Origin: Bolinopsis microptera
Lineage: Eukaryota > Ctenophora > Tentaculata > Lobata > Bolinopsidae
Assembly: GCF_026151205.1 (NCBI RefSeq)
Contig: NC_087077.1
Span: 4,156,001 to 4,220,000, forward strand
Reading direction: 5' to 3'
DNA: 64,000 nucleotides
This document shows, in pieces, positions 1 through 11,984 of the stretch. Every line of letters starts with the position of its first letter. The first letter of the stretch is position 1. The position numbers and the translations under genes were made by a program. The notes under the pieces are model-generated. The model ran no database searches and was not told the origin of the DNA. It saw only the letters and a program-made list of their open reading frames with translations.

Positions 1-326
1 AACGTAAGCAATTCACAAAAAGTTGACCTCTTGATTTCAAGCTTCTAGTGTAATCATTGTGTTATAGTTCTGATTTTTTAACGGCCAGATTTTCTCGGCT
101 GAGATGTATTTGTAATTTGTTGAACTTACTTCTGAACAACTCGGACACACTGGTCGTTGTCTTGGCAGGTGGTTGAACTAGCAGTTGAACAATCCTCCCA
201 CCCTCCTACCCACGTCTCCTATAACAATCAGATCTCATTAAACATGCCCTCTAGTTATTTAATTATATTATTCAAACTAAGTTATGGTCAAGACTCAAAA
301 TAGTTTATGACATGAAAGTGGATTAC

Positions 327-434
327 CTTTAATTCCGAGGGTATATCGCCTGTAATGGACATGCAGCCGTCCCTACATTGTTGGGATGCCACAATCGTCA
401 CCACACTGAGAAACAAAACAACAACTGCAGCCAT
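327..434 (-). CDS. First exon of a secreted or membrane protein (partial gene)
   Basis: The exon reads minus strand from an ATG at 434 to a GT donor after 327 and gives 36 codons. Residues 1-17 are a clean signal peptide (MAAVVVLFLSVVTIVAS), followed by a short cysteine-containing start of the mature protein (QQCRDGC). The donor AAAG|GTAATC leaves phase 0. An upstream in-frame ATG exists at 488, but starting at 434 places the hydrophobic core at the N-terminus, which is why I chose it. The next exon would lie left of the window. The family cannot be named from one exon. Confidence 0.5.
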
Positions 435-1200
435 TATCTGAGGTACACAATAAATATTATACAAGAGTTCATGAAAAGGGATGCTCAACAGAAGATTTCT
501 TTAAGCTAGATCTTATTTACTTATTAGCTTCTGTAAGCAGAGGGCATCAACCATTTTTTAGCTACTTGAACAAAGGTTATCTCCCATTCAGATGGTAGAG
601 TGATTTATTAACATAATCTTCTTTGATATCAAGTGATGCTAATTAGGTAATATGTATATCGAAGAATCCACAAGAAATTGATGATTCTCTCAAAATATCA
701 AAAAAGCTACGACGATTTCGGTTAAAACTGACGACTGATATGTAGCTAACTGGATTAATAAATATCGTTTGGCGCATCACTCTAGCGCATCCGAATAGTC
801 GATAGTAAAATGAAGACATCCTAAAGTTTTTGTTAATCTACCACATTACATCAAAAAACCGAAAACCTACAGCTGCAGACTGCACAAAACTGAGAACAAA
901 CACGTCGTTTAGTCTACAGTAAACCCAACAGAAAATCTCCCAGATCTCGTATCCAGAAAGAAATGGTTGCTACGATACACGCTCTGTTCCAATGAAAAAT
1001 ATGGTGGCATCACGTGATGTAACCTTAAAGGAAATGCTTATTCTACCAATTAATTCAATTAATCTTTAATCAATCGCCTAGTATAGAATCGTATTCTTCG
1101 TTAGTTCAACAGTGTGCAATAATGAGCATAAAAAATGTAGCACAACTATAATTGATCGATTCGACAGTAAAAATCAAACTTCAAAACTTGGAATAAGAAA

Positions 1201-1322
1201 GTTCTCACGGCACTACTGGTAGATTCTCACGAGGCACGCACTACTGGTAGTGGTAGATTCTCACGAGACACGCACTACTGGTAGATTCTCACGAGGCACG
1301 CACTAACTGGTAGTGGTAGAGC
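1201..1322. repeat. Minisatellite, about 30-36 bp unit
   Basis: Four imperfect tandem copies of a unit built on TTCTCACGAGGCACGCACTA followed by CTGGTAG. Unit length varies because the GGTAGT part is sometimes doubled. Confidence 0.8.
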
Positions 1323-2705
1323 GAGCTAATAATTGGGCAGTACCCCTGCCAGTAGCCAGTAGTTGGCTAGGCACGGGTATTCAATTAGGAAAAGCAGTAA
1401 CTCAATCAGCTTATAAATCTAGCAGACGCCATAGGGAGGGGCATTAAGTAGTTACTTTTCTAGTAAACAGTATTGGGTGTGAAGTATTTAGTGATAGGAA
1501 ATTACTAAATCAAAAGGTTTGACACTCAACATGCCCAATATTTACAACCTCAAAGTTGGATGATTACTAAATTCTTGCATTTTACTACTTTTACAGAAGG
1601 TATTATTAAAATGCTGTGTTATAGCCCCCCTTCTCAGCTAACTGAATAAAGCCTTACTTTCTACTAAGTAATTACTGATTGGTACAGTTCACTAAGCATA
1701 TCAACCGCTTCTCTCTATTATTGGCACTTTCTTTTTATGGCTTCCACCTTACTTCCGTATACTTTATTTTCGCACCTACAAAATATAACAGACGGCTGAA
1801 AAACTTCGCAGGATACCGATATTCTGATAAAATTCACCTAACTCAAAACAAACTGTCAAAGAAGCGCATGTTAGATTTAATAGATTAGATTTAATAGATT
1901 AGAGATGGACAAGAATATATTTATCCGGTAACTAAATGATGCCAAATATTGTGCCAAAATAGATCGGTTACTTTACGATTGTGTCATCTATTTTCCTTGT
2001 AATGCCTGATTGATTTTTCATCCGACAGTGGCAATTCTAATTCTAATTACGTGCTATATTTTATATTTTTGGTTCAAGAAATTGTAATAAATGGATGAAA
2101 ACAGGCGTAAATTTTACATAATACTAATAAAACGAATGGCACGAGTTGGGCATTTTGATTTATTGATGCTCTCAGTATTTCTCTGGAAATGTGCTTAAAA
2201 GTTTTGGAAAATATATGATATCGCCAAAACTTGTTGACAATTCTGTTGCTTAATAGAATTAATAATTCCATTTCCGCAGATACTAATGGATAAATTGATG
2301 ATCTATTGTTCGCGATTTGTCAGTGGCTCGGTAAACGTTATAAACGCAACAATCATCTTCAGTGATCTCAATTTTCTCAAAATTTAATTTTAATAAATTG
2401 ATCTTAATTTGTAATTGTTGCAAAATGAGATCATAAAAAAGAGGTGCCAACATGGGTAATAACTATCGTAGTCCAGTTCATCAAATGACGCTCCTGAAGT
2501 CCTTAGAATATGATTCGCGTTGTTCAACTTCGTCACCATATTCAAAATACATTAGTTAAACTTAAAAGTTAATGTTATACGTTTTTTTCAGTGATTAGAT
2601 AACACGCTTGAACGGTTTCGATCATGCTTCATCATGTTTCTCACAGATTTTAAAACCCTGCATGCTATACACGGCTACAGATAATCATTACTCAGAATCA
2701 TTTTT

Positions 2706-2768
2706 TTCAAAGCCTAGCTTAAGTTAAAGATTTGAAGTTCAAATCTTTAACTTAAGCTAGGCTTTGAA
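2706..2768. repeat. Perfect 31-bp inverted repeat with 1-base centre
   Basis: Arms 2706-2736 and 2738-2768 are exact reverse complements around a single G at 2737. The inner arm contains TTAAGTTAAAGATTTGAA. It could be a foldback MITE core or an assembly-prone hairpin. Confidence 0.9.
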
Positions 2769-3404
2769 CATTTTAAACTTACATAAATCGATTTTACAGC
2801 CGGTTGATAATACCTACGTTCGAAGTGAGCATTAATGATTAATGCTTATAAAATTTAGGGAAACAAGATACAACTTATCACTGATATGTTGGATAACATA
2901 CAACAAAAACACCGCTCTCCAAGAATAGTTAAATTAATATAATGTTCAACACAATCTTTTATATTGTACTTTGTAGTAATAGTGTTTAAACTAATAGTTA
3001 TATTATTTAAACTAAAAGTTCGAGAATATCGTTATCGCCATCATGGATTCGGAAGAGCAACAAAATATTGTCATCGACCAGATCGTGACTACTCTTCGGT
3101 CTCCATTCTTAGTGCCGAGTACTGAAATTGATGTCAAACTCAACTACCTAAACATGGTATTGGTATTTGGTCAAATAAATCAAAACACACATTTCTAGAC
3201 ACACAACTGAAGATATTAATTAACCAAAGATATATTGTAATTTATATATAAACCAGTGAAGGAAAAACTCATCTTCAGTTTAAAATGAACATTAAAAGCT
3301 GAGATCATAGTAGATGATGTGTGATGGCTTTTGACATACAAAGTAGGTTGCTGTACTGATAAACTTTTGCGAAAAATTCTGCTCTTCAAGTAAATCTCGT
3401 CAAA

Positions 3405-4335
3405 CTATTCCCAAACATTTTTGCGAGTAGGTTTAGAGTTCTGGACTGGTTTTACATGAGGCAGGACGAGCAGTTCCGGCGAGAGCAGTTTGTCTGCTCC
3501 ATCCTCGGCCAGCTTGGTACTGGAGGAATTCTTCTTCAGATTCGGTAAATTACATCCCGACTTTCCGTTCTCTGTTATTATTGGCAGTTTGTCCATGTCG
3601 TGGCCCGTTTTCTTCCGCCCGTTGGCGAACGATTTAATAGCAGATCCATTGCTCTGAAATATTTTATAATATTAATTTGAGAAACCCATGAAAACGACGT
3701 ATCTCGAGGCTATGTCTTTTTTTGTGTACATGATTACCATTAAGATTATGCACTTGTTTATTTTGGGGTGACCGCACCATCACACATCACAGCTAACAGT
3801 GTATAATGTGATACTGTAATGTAACAGTAACACTCATCACAATTTGAAGAACCACTTTGTTAAATTATATTTCTTTGTCGATTTTATTTTTAGCCCACAG
3901 CGTATTGGCAGAAATGTTTGCCAATTATCATATTTATTCAGTAAAAAACGTTAAACCATTTTTAGCACTAGTAGTAGTAGTCGGTTTTGGGTGTAAGTGG
4001 ATAAAACAGCATTGGAGCTCAAGCATAGGAGCTTGTAGAAACGATTTCCCTTTAACAAAATATATTGATCATTAAGCTTTGTCACTCTAGAAAATAATGT
4101 GATTCAGCATGGTTAATTTATTAAGCTAATTTATAAAATTCCATACCTCTTCACCGTTGTTCAGTTTTGGGAGACTTTCGAAGGCTTCGTTTTGTGTTTT
4201 CTTATTAGACCCAGAGGTTTTGACGACTGATCCTGGAGATTTAGATCTTTTGCGTTTCCTTGTCCGCATTTCAGTTGTTTCCTCTGATGTTCTTTCTTGA
4301 GCTAATTCCTCAAAATTCATCGACCATTCAACCAT
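3405..4335 (-). CDS. Small lysine/serine-rich protein, two exons, unknown family
   Basis: Exon 1 is 4147-4335 (63 codons from ATG), ending GAAGAG|GTATGG. Exon 2 is 3405-3653, starting after ATTTCAG and ending in a stop, giving 82 more residues. The junction is phase 0, so the predicted product is 145 aa. It has a basic RTRKRKRSKSP cluster at about residues 24-34, resembling a nuclear localisation signal, and is otherwise polar with Ser, Lys and Asn and no membrane segment. The C-terminus is basic and ends NVWE. A possible acceptor (TTATCAG) 17 bases upstream of the ATG leaves open that exon 1 is an internal exon and a longer N-terminus exists. I do not recognise the family. Codon-like composition and clean splice sites support a real gene. 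Confidence 0.55.
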
Positions 4336-5393
4336 GAAGCAGTGAATTCCGACTGATAAGAACCGGTTTCAGTTCCTTAAGTAAATGGGCGCGAACCTAA
4401 TTTAATTCGAAATTGGAAGACGTTTGAGTGAGCTTGGGTAGTGACGAACGCAAGCTAAAACGGAAACCAAGACATCTCTTTACACTGCACTCAATTCGTA
4501 GTGCATGCTCTAACCGTTGAGTCACATTAATCGCTTTAAAAACTCTGCAATCTTTAAAATCGCCATTGATGATATTTGATAGTGCTTGAGAAAAGCTAAG
4601 ATTTGTTAATATTATGTTTGATAATGCGATGTACCAGGGTATATGTAGAGTAATGCATGGCATAAATCAGTGATCTTTTAGAAACAGCGATATGTTCAAC
4701 GAGGGCTGTTCGTGATTTACGATATTGATAATCAGCTGTGAAGCTACTTATCCGGGTGGACGACATTTATAGGACAGAGTTGTGATGTAAGTATGAGATT
4801 TTAAATCAGTTTGTTTACACTCAAATATATATGATTGACAGGCGTTTCCAGGAAGCTACTACTCCCAATTTAACTAATTGTCAAGCAACTTTAACCTTTG
4901 TGACGCTGTATACTTATATATATATCATACAGTGGCCAGGACTACGATAACAAATTACAAATAGTGCTTGTCAGGATATAATCAAATTGATTTAACAGTG
5001 AGATGTGAGATGTAGATATGTTATAGAGATGTAGTTGAACATGAAGAAAATAATATCTCTTATAAATATGATTTAAATATGATAAATATGATGAGTAATA
5101 TTTAAATATTAACATTGGTGGCACTATTAAATCTATCTGCGTGACGAGAATAGCATCCCAAACATAGCCCTGCTTAAACCCCACTTTATTAACTATCGCT
5201 GATTTGCTATAGGATATAAATACATCGTAGTGTAATCTTTAAAAGATCATGATAAAGTCACAGTCGCAATAGAGCTGTACCAGGACACGCCCAGTGATAC
5301 GTGACCAAATCTGCAATCATATTCAGTTTCAAGCACAAATTGGTCCAAAGTTATTTTACTTCGTTGAGTAGTATATATAATATCTTATATATA
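4336..5393. other. Gene-free stretch
   Basis: Apart from a short TA microsatellite near 4914-4928, I see nothing supportable here. Confidence 0.5.
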
Positions 5394-5626
5394 CCTTATC
5401 GGACCTTATTTGGACGGAAATTAAATGATCAACGGACATAATTATGAACGGACATTAATATAAACGCTAGTAGAAGGCACTCAAAACCATCAAAAATCCG
5501 AATTTTTTCATTTTTTTAAACGTTTTTTTATTTCAGAAAATGATTTTTAAATCCATGTTTATACAGTAAGTAAGAAAAGCAGTCGTTAAGCAGTAAAAAT
5601 GTTAAAATATGTGTTCATGATCAGTG
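5394..5626 (+). mobile_element. Solo end of the CCTTATCGG pogo/Tc1-like transposon
   Basis: This begins TA-CCTTATCGGACCTTATTTGG and stays similar to 7232-7450 for about 230 bp, including the run of CGGACATTA-type short repeats and the ATTATGAACGGACATTAATA stretch. The other end is missing, so it is a truncated copy or a single terminus. Confidence 0.8.
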
Positions 5627-7229
5627 TGGGCTGCTTCAGAAGGCTATACTATATATAACTGTCTAATTGAATAATTGGAAGAGAACCCCATCAGGCCTAG
5701 CTGAACCAAGCGGGGAGTGATACACCTTTCACAAGCAAGAGCCACTTTGGTCTACTTGCTGTGAGGTGTCTCAGCTACGCCTACAATCTACATGGGTTGG
5801 GGGTCCCCCCTTTTCTTTTTTTTTTGGCTTTGCTGTTTGGTCTGCACTGATCACCATTATTTAGGACTCGACATGATTTAGTGTTTTACAGTGTGGGAGC
5901 TTGGGAGTAACTCTTAGAGGGAATATCTTCGATCAGATTTGCAAGGGTTTTGCTTGACCGTCCTTTTTCCAGTTCCCGCTCTCATTAGCGATTCATCAAG
6001 AGCGCTTTTTCCATGGGATTTATTTTCGTTGACTTACATATTGCGTAGTCTGAACTCTGATATCATTGTGGTAATTTAATTTCCCGAAGCTGCAAGATTT
6101 TGCAGTTTTTAATTCCCGGGTGCAGATAATTATATAGACTTAAAATAGAATTAAAGTCGATGTTTCGAGCGCTTAAGGGCCGTTGCAATCTATAAAAGTA
6201 TAAATAAATTGTATATTGGAGGCACTATTTAGTCTCGTCTAATATAATAATGCGAATAAAATTGGGGTGACAGGCTCTGTTAACTTGGTGAGAAAAATCG
6301 CCATCAGGTCTAAATTCTTTTCTTTCTAAAGGGCTCAAGGTATAGCCATAGGTAATAAGATTTCAGTGATGTTTCTCCGTTTATTATTCGCATTTGTTTA
6401 TTTTATACGTATAGTGATAGAGTTATAGTAGTTGCCACGACATATTTGCCCCGGCTAGTTCTCTATGAATCAGGAATCTCATGTCTACAGTATCGAATTA
6501 TAATCAGTGCGTAGTTAAAATATATTATATTTTATTACAAGCATCCAATTATTAGCCACCCGTTTCTTAAACTATATTTATCGTTTGGATAGCTGTGCAC
6601 TGTGTATTCCCACATTCAATTTCACTGATGCAGCTAGATTTCGAAATGTACCGGGAACTTGTAATTCATAGACTGTGTATTTTATCAATTACCATATTAG
6701 GAACCGACCGGATATCCGGCTAAATATTTTTTTTGAAAACGAGAAAAGTGGTTTCCAGAAAACATTTTCGGTCCGAGTCATTTTCGATACGTACCTCCCA
6801 TATCGAGAGCTCCCGCTTCCGAGATCGTTTTGGAAAAGGGAGGCCTCATGCCAGCTGCCTTCTGTGATCGCATTACAAGGGGAAGCTTCGAGTGCAAAAT
6901 TGTGGAGAAAAGTGGTTACCAGAAAAACATTTTTAAAAAGAATTCAGAAAAGCCAACCTGCCCCTCCCCCCACCTCTAGCAGACCTCTAGACCTAGTAGT
7001 AGTATTGCTCGTTATCGCGTTTAGTATTACGACCCAGTTTTGGCTCCGAGTAAAAACGAGCCAGTGATAAAATAAGCTTACATGCGAATCAAGGAACTAT
7101 TAATAATTAAATTGTGCCCTGAATCGGGAAAAATTGACAACTGTGACGCTAATTAATTGGTATTTGGTCTATCTATCTAATGGCTCTGCATAGTTTTGCA
7201 ATAATTTACAACTTCGATCGGAATCGAGT
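5627..7229. other. Stretch without a supported gene
   Basis: A 130-codon plus-strand ORF at 6675-7067 ends in a hydrophobic segment, but it carries a direct repeat (AGAAAAGTGGTT at two sites) and no family signal, so I do not call it a gene. A C/T-rich tract lies at 5806-5826. Confidence 0.45.
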
Positions 7230-7231
7230 TA

Positions 7232-8744
7232 CCTTATCGGACCTTATTTGGACGGACATTACTTGAACAGACATAATTATGAACGGACATTAATATAAAC
7301 GCTAGAAGGCAATCAAATCCATCAAAAATTCGAATTTTTTTCATCTTTTTTCACGTTTTTTAATTTTAGCAAATGATTTTAAATCCATTTTTCATACAGT
7401 AAGCAGGAAAAGCAGTCTTTAATCAGTAAACATGTTAAAATATATGTACATGATTATTGTCTAATATCACATATCATCTTCATCAAATGGGTTTTCGTGC
7501 ATTGAATATTCCATGCTTAAAGCATCAGTAATACCCGCTTTTTTTTTATTGAAATCTTTCAAATCAGTCAATTACATACAAGTTTACACAATGAATTAGT
7601 TAAATATAATATTGTCCTCTAAGCATGGATTGTCAAAGTTGAAATTGTCTCGGACAAAATGTATGTAACCAAAGGACCTGAGGGTCACCAAAACACAGAT
7701 ATTGAGTGCAAATGCAGCTCCTGCACAAGCATGGGTCCTTTTGGAAACCCTTTTTTATCAAACTACTTCGGTCCTGCATTTCAGTGTAAACTTTTACAAG
7801 CCATTCGGCGTGAAGTGGTTTTATCTTAGACAACTTTAGGTTAACCTTAACATCACGTGGAGCTTTCCCAGCATTTATTTGTTTCATTACCTCCCCTGAG
7901 TAACATGAATTATGAACTATAACAACGTCGGACAATGTCCTTGGCAACACGATTTACCGTAATATACTAATAATAATATCTAGAGGCTGAAATATGAAAC
8001 AAGTTAGTCATGTTGGCGGGGACTATAGGCACTAGCTCATGAAATATGTTGTTGAGTGCCATAATTTTGTTGACTTTTTCCGTCAAGTGACCCTTGAAAA
8101 CATCATATACTAAATAAGTTTTTTGTGCCTCCGGCAGACCAAGGAGAACCTTTTCGTCGTTAACATACGGCACTATGATGTTCTCGATAAAACTTATAAT
8201 TGTAGATTCATTTGCCCAATGTTTCTCATTAAAAAGAACCTCAAAGTCTTTCGGAAATGTATACTTAGGAAGAGATTGATTTGATTTTCCCTTGTAGATC
8301 AACTGCATGGGCAAAAACTTTAAATCAAGATAGTGATCATGCCATAATGTGATATTTACAATTTAGATCGTTAAAATTTTATAATAATTTGTTTTCATTG
8401 ATTCAACAATATAGTTTAGTTTAATGGTAGCTATCAGGGACAAAAGGGTTTCGCGATTATTTTGGCCAAATTTCGCGATACCGCGAAATTTAACAGGCTA
8501 TACATTAAACTATACATAAAATTTGTCGCGGAGAATGGGAAATTTCGCGATTTCGTACATGCCGCGAAATCCTTTTGTCCCTGGTAGCTATTGAAATACA
8601 CTGAAATTAAAAGTTGTCATATTCTGGACAAAAAGTTCGAAATGGAAAAACTTTTGAAAAAAATTCAACGGACTTTAACTTGGACATTAAAATGAGCGCT
8701 AGGGCCTCCAGCGTTCAAGTAATGTCCGTTCAAATAAGGTCCGG
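7232..8744 (-). mobile_element. Degenerate pogo/Tc1-like DNA transposon, 1.5 kb
   Basis: The left terminus CCTTATCGGACCTTATTTGG follows a TA dinucleotide (the target of Tc1/mariner superfamily elements). The right terminus is the inverse, CGTTCAAATAAGGTCCG, but it breaks off into a minisatellite instead of finishing CGATAAGG-TA. Subterminal regions carry many short CGGACATTA/CGTTCAA-type repeats. Transposase remnants lie on the minus strand inside. It shares both ends and coding remnants with the 4.3-kb element at 46884-51182. Confidence 0.8.
7633..8314 (-). pseudogene. Remnant of DDE (pogo/Tigger-type) transposase
   Basis: Two minus-strand frames (8314-7967, then 7950-7633) together carry the middle and end of a DDE_1-type transposase. 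Visible signatures are the YLVYDVFKGH strand with a catalytic-type Asp and the PANMTNLF block that normally continues into QPLD, followed by SGEVMKQINAGK. The frame is broken between the two parts and the N-terminal DNA-binding domain is absent, so it cannot encode an active enzyme. Close relatives of both parts are also seen near 47090-47400 and 50775-50890. Confidence 0.75.
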
Positions 8745-9098
8745 TAGTACCAGTACTACGAGTACTACCGGTACTACCAGTGCTACCAGTACTACCAGTA
8801 CAGGTACTACCAGTACTACCAGTACTACCAGTACTACCAGTACTACCAGTACTACCGGTACTACCGGTACTACCAGTACTACTAGTACTACCGGTACTAC
8901 TAGTACTACCGGTACTACCGGTACTACCAGTACTACAGGTTCTACCAGTACTACCGGTACTACCGGTACTACCGGTACTACCAGTACTACCAGTACTACC
9001 GGTACTACCAGTACTACCAGTACTACCGGTACTACCGGTACTACCGGTACTACCAGTACTACAGGTACTACCAGTACTACAGGTACTACCAGTACTGC
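8743..9098. repeat. 9-bp minisatellite (AGTACTACC/GGTACTACC), about 39 copies
   Basis: A tandem array alternating AGTACTACC and GGTACTACC, starting exactly where the transposon terminus becomes GGTCCGGTAGTACC. Because 9 is a multiple of 3, all frames stay open and give low-complexity Thr/Ser/Gly or Val/Leu/Pro readings that are not genes. Confidence 0.95.
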
Positions 9099-9448
9099 TT
9101 ACCAGGCAGTAAATTGATAGAATAAGATATAGATCTCTATACAGGGATCTTTAAACTATGATTTATAAACAGTGACCTCTGGACATGGATCTCTATATTC
9201 TCTAGAAGTCTGAAGTGATCATCTGGTTACTAGGTCTTGTGAAGTAGGCACGTCTTCACGCTGTGTTTATTTAACAGATTACATTATAAATGTTTGCATG
9301 AAAGGAGGAGTAAGCCGTGATTAATGCAGTTAGTGGTATATCTCGTGAGTGGTGACCTGTGGTTTTAATCTTATTTATCACTTTTTCTCAAATTTTTGAT
9401 TGGCTTGGACAGACGATGAAATGATATATAGTAAAACCTCTCAATACC

Positions 9449-9935
9449 TTGCCTCTCTATAGCGGGCACCACGAGGAACCCGGTATAGTAATATTAATAA
9501 ACAGGTTTGACTGTAGTCTGTACCTACTACAAAAAATACTGAAGTCTTGGAAAACAGACTTCAGCTGGCCTCCTTACAGCCCTGACCTGAATCCGGCTAA
9601 TTTCTTTTTAGGGGGTTATCTTAAAGATCGTGTTAATTCAGATCAAGTCCCAAAAAATTAGAACAGCCGAAAAACAACATCAGAAGGGAGGCTTAAAAAT
9701 TGAAACTTGACATGGTAAAACGTGCATTAGACAATATGATTTGAGGGTTCCAAACCTGTTATGCCGGAAGGGAGCTTCGTTCGGAGAGTTGATGAAATAT
9801 TTGGGATATTTTTGATGTATGTATTTTTGGAATGTAACAATTATGATTTAAAACAAAAGTCGAACTGTTTGACCTATTTGTTAGATTTTAAGGGCCATTC
9901 AAAATTTGGACACGAGTCTTGAAACACCCTGTATA
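9449..9935 (+). pseudogene. Mariner-like transposase C-terminal remnant
   Basis: The plus-strand frame around 9560-9660 encodes SWPPYSPDLNPANFFLGGYL, the classic mariner-family block with the last catalytic Asp (PYSPDLNP.DFFLWGYL). The frame then stops and coding similarity fades. The element's end, CTTGAAACACCCTGTA, lies at 9919-9934, and the same terminus recurs at 40086-40101. No 5' end was found; the copy is dead. Confidence 0.75.
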
Positions 9936-10021
9936 AACAATAAAGTGACCCATACCAGTACGAACTGACAAAGGTTCTGCTTTAATCGGTAACAATCACC
10001 TAATATAAGCTTTGTCGGCTT

Positions 10022-10108
10022 AGCTTATATAAGCTACGTCATCTTATACGTCATTTTATACGTCATTTATACGTCATCTTATCTGTATACGTCCTCTTAT
10101 CTGTATAT
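10022..10108. promoter_or_regulatory. Cluster of TACGTCA (CRE/ATF-like) sites after a TATATAAG palindrome
   Basis: The palindrome AGCTTATATAAGCT (10022-10035) is followed by four ACGTCA half-CREs plus one ACGTCC at roughly 10-15-bp spacing. It may be a short tandem repeat by origin. It lies 1.9 kb upstream of the glutaminase-like start codon. Its regulatory role is inferred from the motif only. Confidence 0.35.
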
Positions 10109-11742
10109 AGTGTTTGTAGGTTTATAACCTACCAAGACGCGCGCCGAGTTGGACTCGTCGACGGTCTCATATTTGAAACAAATATTTTACGAGTATCACG
10201 CGTTAATATAATTATAGTGTTAGTTTTTGTGTGAAGTCTGACCTCTGGGACATTCTGCTTCCGCAATGGTTTCTTTGATTTCTCCTGGGGATCTGAGAAT
10301 TATTTATGAATAAATATGATCTGATGCGTTGTGCGTATGATACGTTTGGGAATTTGTACAGCCTACCAGTTTGCTCAATATCACCGGTAACTGTACCAAC
10401 TAGTTATAACGAAGCCAACATTTTCATTGGTATTGGTAAACTATTCAATTTCCTTATTTTGTATGAACCAGAACATGCCTGTGTTAGTTGTCTACCAAAC
10501 CACCTGTTTGTGTGGTGATAGTGTTCATTCAGTAAACCGGCCCTACCGGATATATCCGTCGCTTATGATTGCACTTATATTCGATAGTTCAGCAAATGTG
10601 ACATGTTTTTTTATAGTTATTGCAACTGATTGAGTTAATTGCTAGATTAAAATAGTGTACGTTTTAGTTTTACCGCCTGTATAATTTCACTATAAAGTGC
10701 ATGTGTTTACGATAAGTGCTTGTCGTGTTGTTCCAAATATTGTACCGATTTGGAGATATTTTCTTGTGATATCTCACATTTGGCACATAGAAATTCGCCC
10801 ATACTTGCACAGATTATTCGTCTTATTATCATATAACTATCTTGAAAGTTTAAGGAAATTCTATTGGTCAGTTCTTGAGATAATCAACTTTCGTCAAATA
10901 TTGTTCCCCGGAACAAATGGAACGGAAAGTTCAACAAAGTTTACGAATACGATAAATGCTTGTCGTGCATAACAATTTGTCAAGCTTTGATTAGAACTGA
11001 TTGTAGAGCGTGTTCTGGTTTGTTTCCAAATACTTAACACAGTCACAATACTGTGGTTTAATTAATCTCGCTGCCCACAATCTTGTGTCCTTGCTTGATG
11101 ATCAGTTTGTCAGTTTGTACTGTCACTCATTAATCTTCGGTATCAATCTGAACATCTGCTCTTTAGCTTTAAGCTTACAGTCTCGGAAAAATATTGATTC
11201 GGATGATCTTTCGCTTCTTTCAATTAAATTGCTTGGTACCTCTATCATTATTAGCCGAAAATATAAAAAGTCCTCCTATAATGACCCCCCCCTCCCCCAT
11301 CACACCACATATACGTGGGCGAGGCTAGTCTATATTCCGGTCCATTGCATGCTTGTGAAGACATACCTCTTTTTCAGGTATCATTCCTATATACCACCTG
11401 GCTAGTTGCCCTGATGTCCCATATATTTGTCACCTCCAATCTCTCTCCGCCCTCTTCTACAACTACAGTCTACACGCTCATTTCACTGGAATTAGTGTTC
11501 CGTGTTCCGTGCCTGTAGTCCCTGACTGATGTGCTGGCGGCACTTTGCAGTGCCAGTAGTTGTTTTATTATTACGCAATATATTAACTCCTTAATTTGAT
11601 TTTATAGATAATATTATGTGAAGAATGTAGAGAATACGTGACCGGGCTACACCCGATCCAAAGCTTCACCTCATACCCTCATTTGTTATTTGTTCAATTA
11701 GTTGTGCTTACCCACGGACCATGATTGTTCACACAGAATCGG
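10109..11742. other. Stretch without a supported gene
   Basis: Several 60-130-codon ORFs occur on the plus strand, but they overlap each other, lack family signal and have no plausible splice context. Confidence 0.5.
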
Positions 11743-11788
11743 CCGCCATATTCTAGAACAATGGCGGCATAGTTCTAGAATATGGCGG
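11743..11788. promoter_or_regulatory. YY1-like inverted repeat in the glutaminase-like gene promoter
   Basis: Arms CCGCCATATTCTAGAAC (11743-11759) and its exact reverse complement (11772-11788) flank a 12-bp loop that itself contains ATGGCGGC. CCGCCATATT fits the YY1 consensus (CCGCCATNTT). Three cores thus lie about 200 bp upstream of the ATG at 11985, a position typical for this motif in housekeeping promoters. Confidence 0.55.
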
Positions 11789-11984
11789 GACCAACAACTC
11801 TGTTGTTGGTTCCTCGCTTGTCTGATTGGTTCTGCTATATCTTGTTCCTTCACTTCTCAGTAATAACACGTTATCATGAAACATTGTTAATGTAATAAAG
11901 ATGTGTTTTAACATACCATCTTCCTACTTTAATATTTCTATTTTCCATTTATTTTGTGCGTTTTCTTCTTGAACAATTCTCATC

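Larger units (their letters stand above)
435..3404. other. Gene-free stretch with repeats
   Basis: AT-rich DNA without a convincing exon on either strand; the short ORFs here show no family signal. It holds a minisatellite near 1200 and a long perfect hairpin near 2706, listed separately. Confidence 0.6.

Noticed and set aside
6675-7067. 130-codon ORF with a hydrophobic end
   Set aside because: No family signal, internal direct repeat and no promoter or splice context; possible by chance.
8614-9117. Long Thr/Ser/Gly-rich and Val/Leu/Pro-rich ORFs
   Set aside because: They are readings of a 9-bp minisatellite whose period keeps all frames open.
11010-11518. Overlapping plus-strand ORFs upstream of the glutaminase-like gene
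   Set aside because: No domain, and they compete with each other in different frames.
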